Source: KBS-96 sp049585195 (GTDB lineage: Bacteria; Acidobacteriota; Terriglobia; Bryobacterales; Bryobacteraceae). Taken from it: a DNA stretch of 64,000 nt. A program made the position numbers and the translations under genes. Numbering within the stretch: position 1 is the stretch's first letter; every line of letters begins with the position of its first letter. Positions 63,598-64,000 of this stretch are shown here, in pieces. The notes below the pieces were generated by a model. That model was not told the origin of the DNA. It ran no database searches and was given only the letters and a program-made list of their open reading frames with translations. The stretch spans positions 1 to 64,000 of the forward strand of contig JBAUZG010000199.1 of assembly GCA_049585195.1 (NCBI GenBank), in the 5' to 3' direction.

Positions 63598-64000
63598 TGC
63601 CTTTCCCTCACTCCGGGCTGTTGCGCCTGGCGCTCGGCGTTCAGTTGGCGTATGATGGCTCGCTCCCGGTCCCCTTCGGCTTTCAGCTTGTCGCGGTAAT
63701 AGATGGTGGCCAGCATCACGTGAGCTTCGGTAAAGCTGGGCGCGGCCTTGACTATGGACTCGAGCTCGCTCCTCGCCTGTTCTTGCTTTCCTTGCGCAAG
63801 CTGAACGGAGGCGATCTCAAATCTAGTGGAAAGATCGCCCGGCCTGAGCTCGAGAGCGTGCTGAAGATAATTGAGCGCGTGCTCATAGTCCTGATCGACC
63901 CGCGACAAAATTCCCAGTCTCAGGTTGGCATCGAAGTTGTTGGGATTGTGCTCCAGCTCCTTCTCGAACGCCTGCTTGCTGCCTGCCTGGTCGCCAGTGT
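63594..64000 (-). CDS. TPR-repeat protein, 3' part (continues beyond the window)
   Basis: The frame is open to the right edge, so the gene starts outside. The visible C-terminal 135 residues carry TPRs: AFEKELEHNPNNFDANLRLG, YEHALNYLQHALELRPGDLS and ARSELESIVKAAPSFTEAHV. Its stop overlaps the next gene by four bases (GTGA), so it is the upstream member of the same operon. Confidence 0.85.
   Translation of the reverse strand, partial: TGDQAGSKQAFEKELEHNPNNFDANLRLGILSRVDQDYEHALNYLQHALELRPGDLSTRFEIASVQLAQGKQEQARSELESIVKAAPSFTEAHVMLATIYYRDKLKAEGDRERAIIRQLNAERQAQQPGVRERQ

Noticed and set aside
1..64000. CRISPR arrays, tRNA and rRNA genes
   Set aside because: No regularly spaced repeats, no cloverleaf with a T-arm-like GTTCGAATC, and no rRNA-like sequence were noticed; a covariance scan could still find a missed tRNA.

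Overview
The window looks like a piece of an Acidobacteriota chromosome, probably close to Solibacter/Bryobacter. The evidence is the set of lineage-typical families: four orphan MacB/FtsX-type permeases each paired with a PadR regulator (the ADOP and acidobacterial PadR families, TIGR03434/TIGR03433), a VWFA-related acidobacterial secreted protein (TIGR03436 type), a very large Oar-like TonB-dependent receptor, and winged-helix/TPR regulators. No rRNA, tRNA or CRISPR array was seen. The organism assignment is an inference from gene families, not from a marker gene.

1-24 kb: the left edge holds the 3' end of a group II intron (domains V and VI). Four PadR-ADOP pairs follow (327-3360, 4798-5149, 9708-12798, 19303-22283); the second permease has lost its C-terminal half. 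Between them lie a methyltransferase, a VOC gene fragment, an FAD aromatic monooxygenase, a DUF2306 membrane protein, a secreted GH18 chitinase, the Oar-like receptor and a second methyltransferase.

24.5-31.2 kb: a co-directional metabolic cluster of LysR regulator, SDR, RidA-like protein, nitronate monooxygenase, AraC regulator, ABM-type monooxygenase, a frameshifted VOC protein and an alpha/beta hydrolase. It reads as a small-molecule oxidation/detoxification group; the substrate is unknown.

31.2-47.3 kb: an accessory and decaying region. It has a cytochrome b gene fused in frame to a truncated IS66 transposase, an alpha/beta hydrolase cut by the IS66 end, two frameshifted serine hydrolases of the beta-lactamase fold, a TetR gene with a shifted C-terminus, an orphan tyrosine recombinase, and fragments of GNAT, PA14/CHB_HEX and methyltransferase genes. 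Intact genes here are a DoxX-like membrane protein, a TPR protein, an AEC transporter and a DinB protein. At least eight small indels fall in this stretch.

47.5-64 kb: mostly intact again. A divergent lipoxygenase-family protein (three of five iron ligands kept) is followed by a FUSC-family membrane protein, an M1-like peptidase, an ECF sigma/anti-sigma/Spy-like operon, a winged-helix-TPR regulator, and a minus-strand operon of two TPR proteins, a seven-heme cytochrome c, a VWFA-related protein and a zinc alcohol dehydrogenase.

A dispersed, non-coding repeat family (called R1 here) occurs about 13 times in intergenic and pseudogene-border DNA; one 41-bp module is identical at 24033-24073 and 44643-44683. 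A second hairpin repeat (R2) occurs at 49.75 and 56.03 kb.
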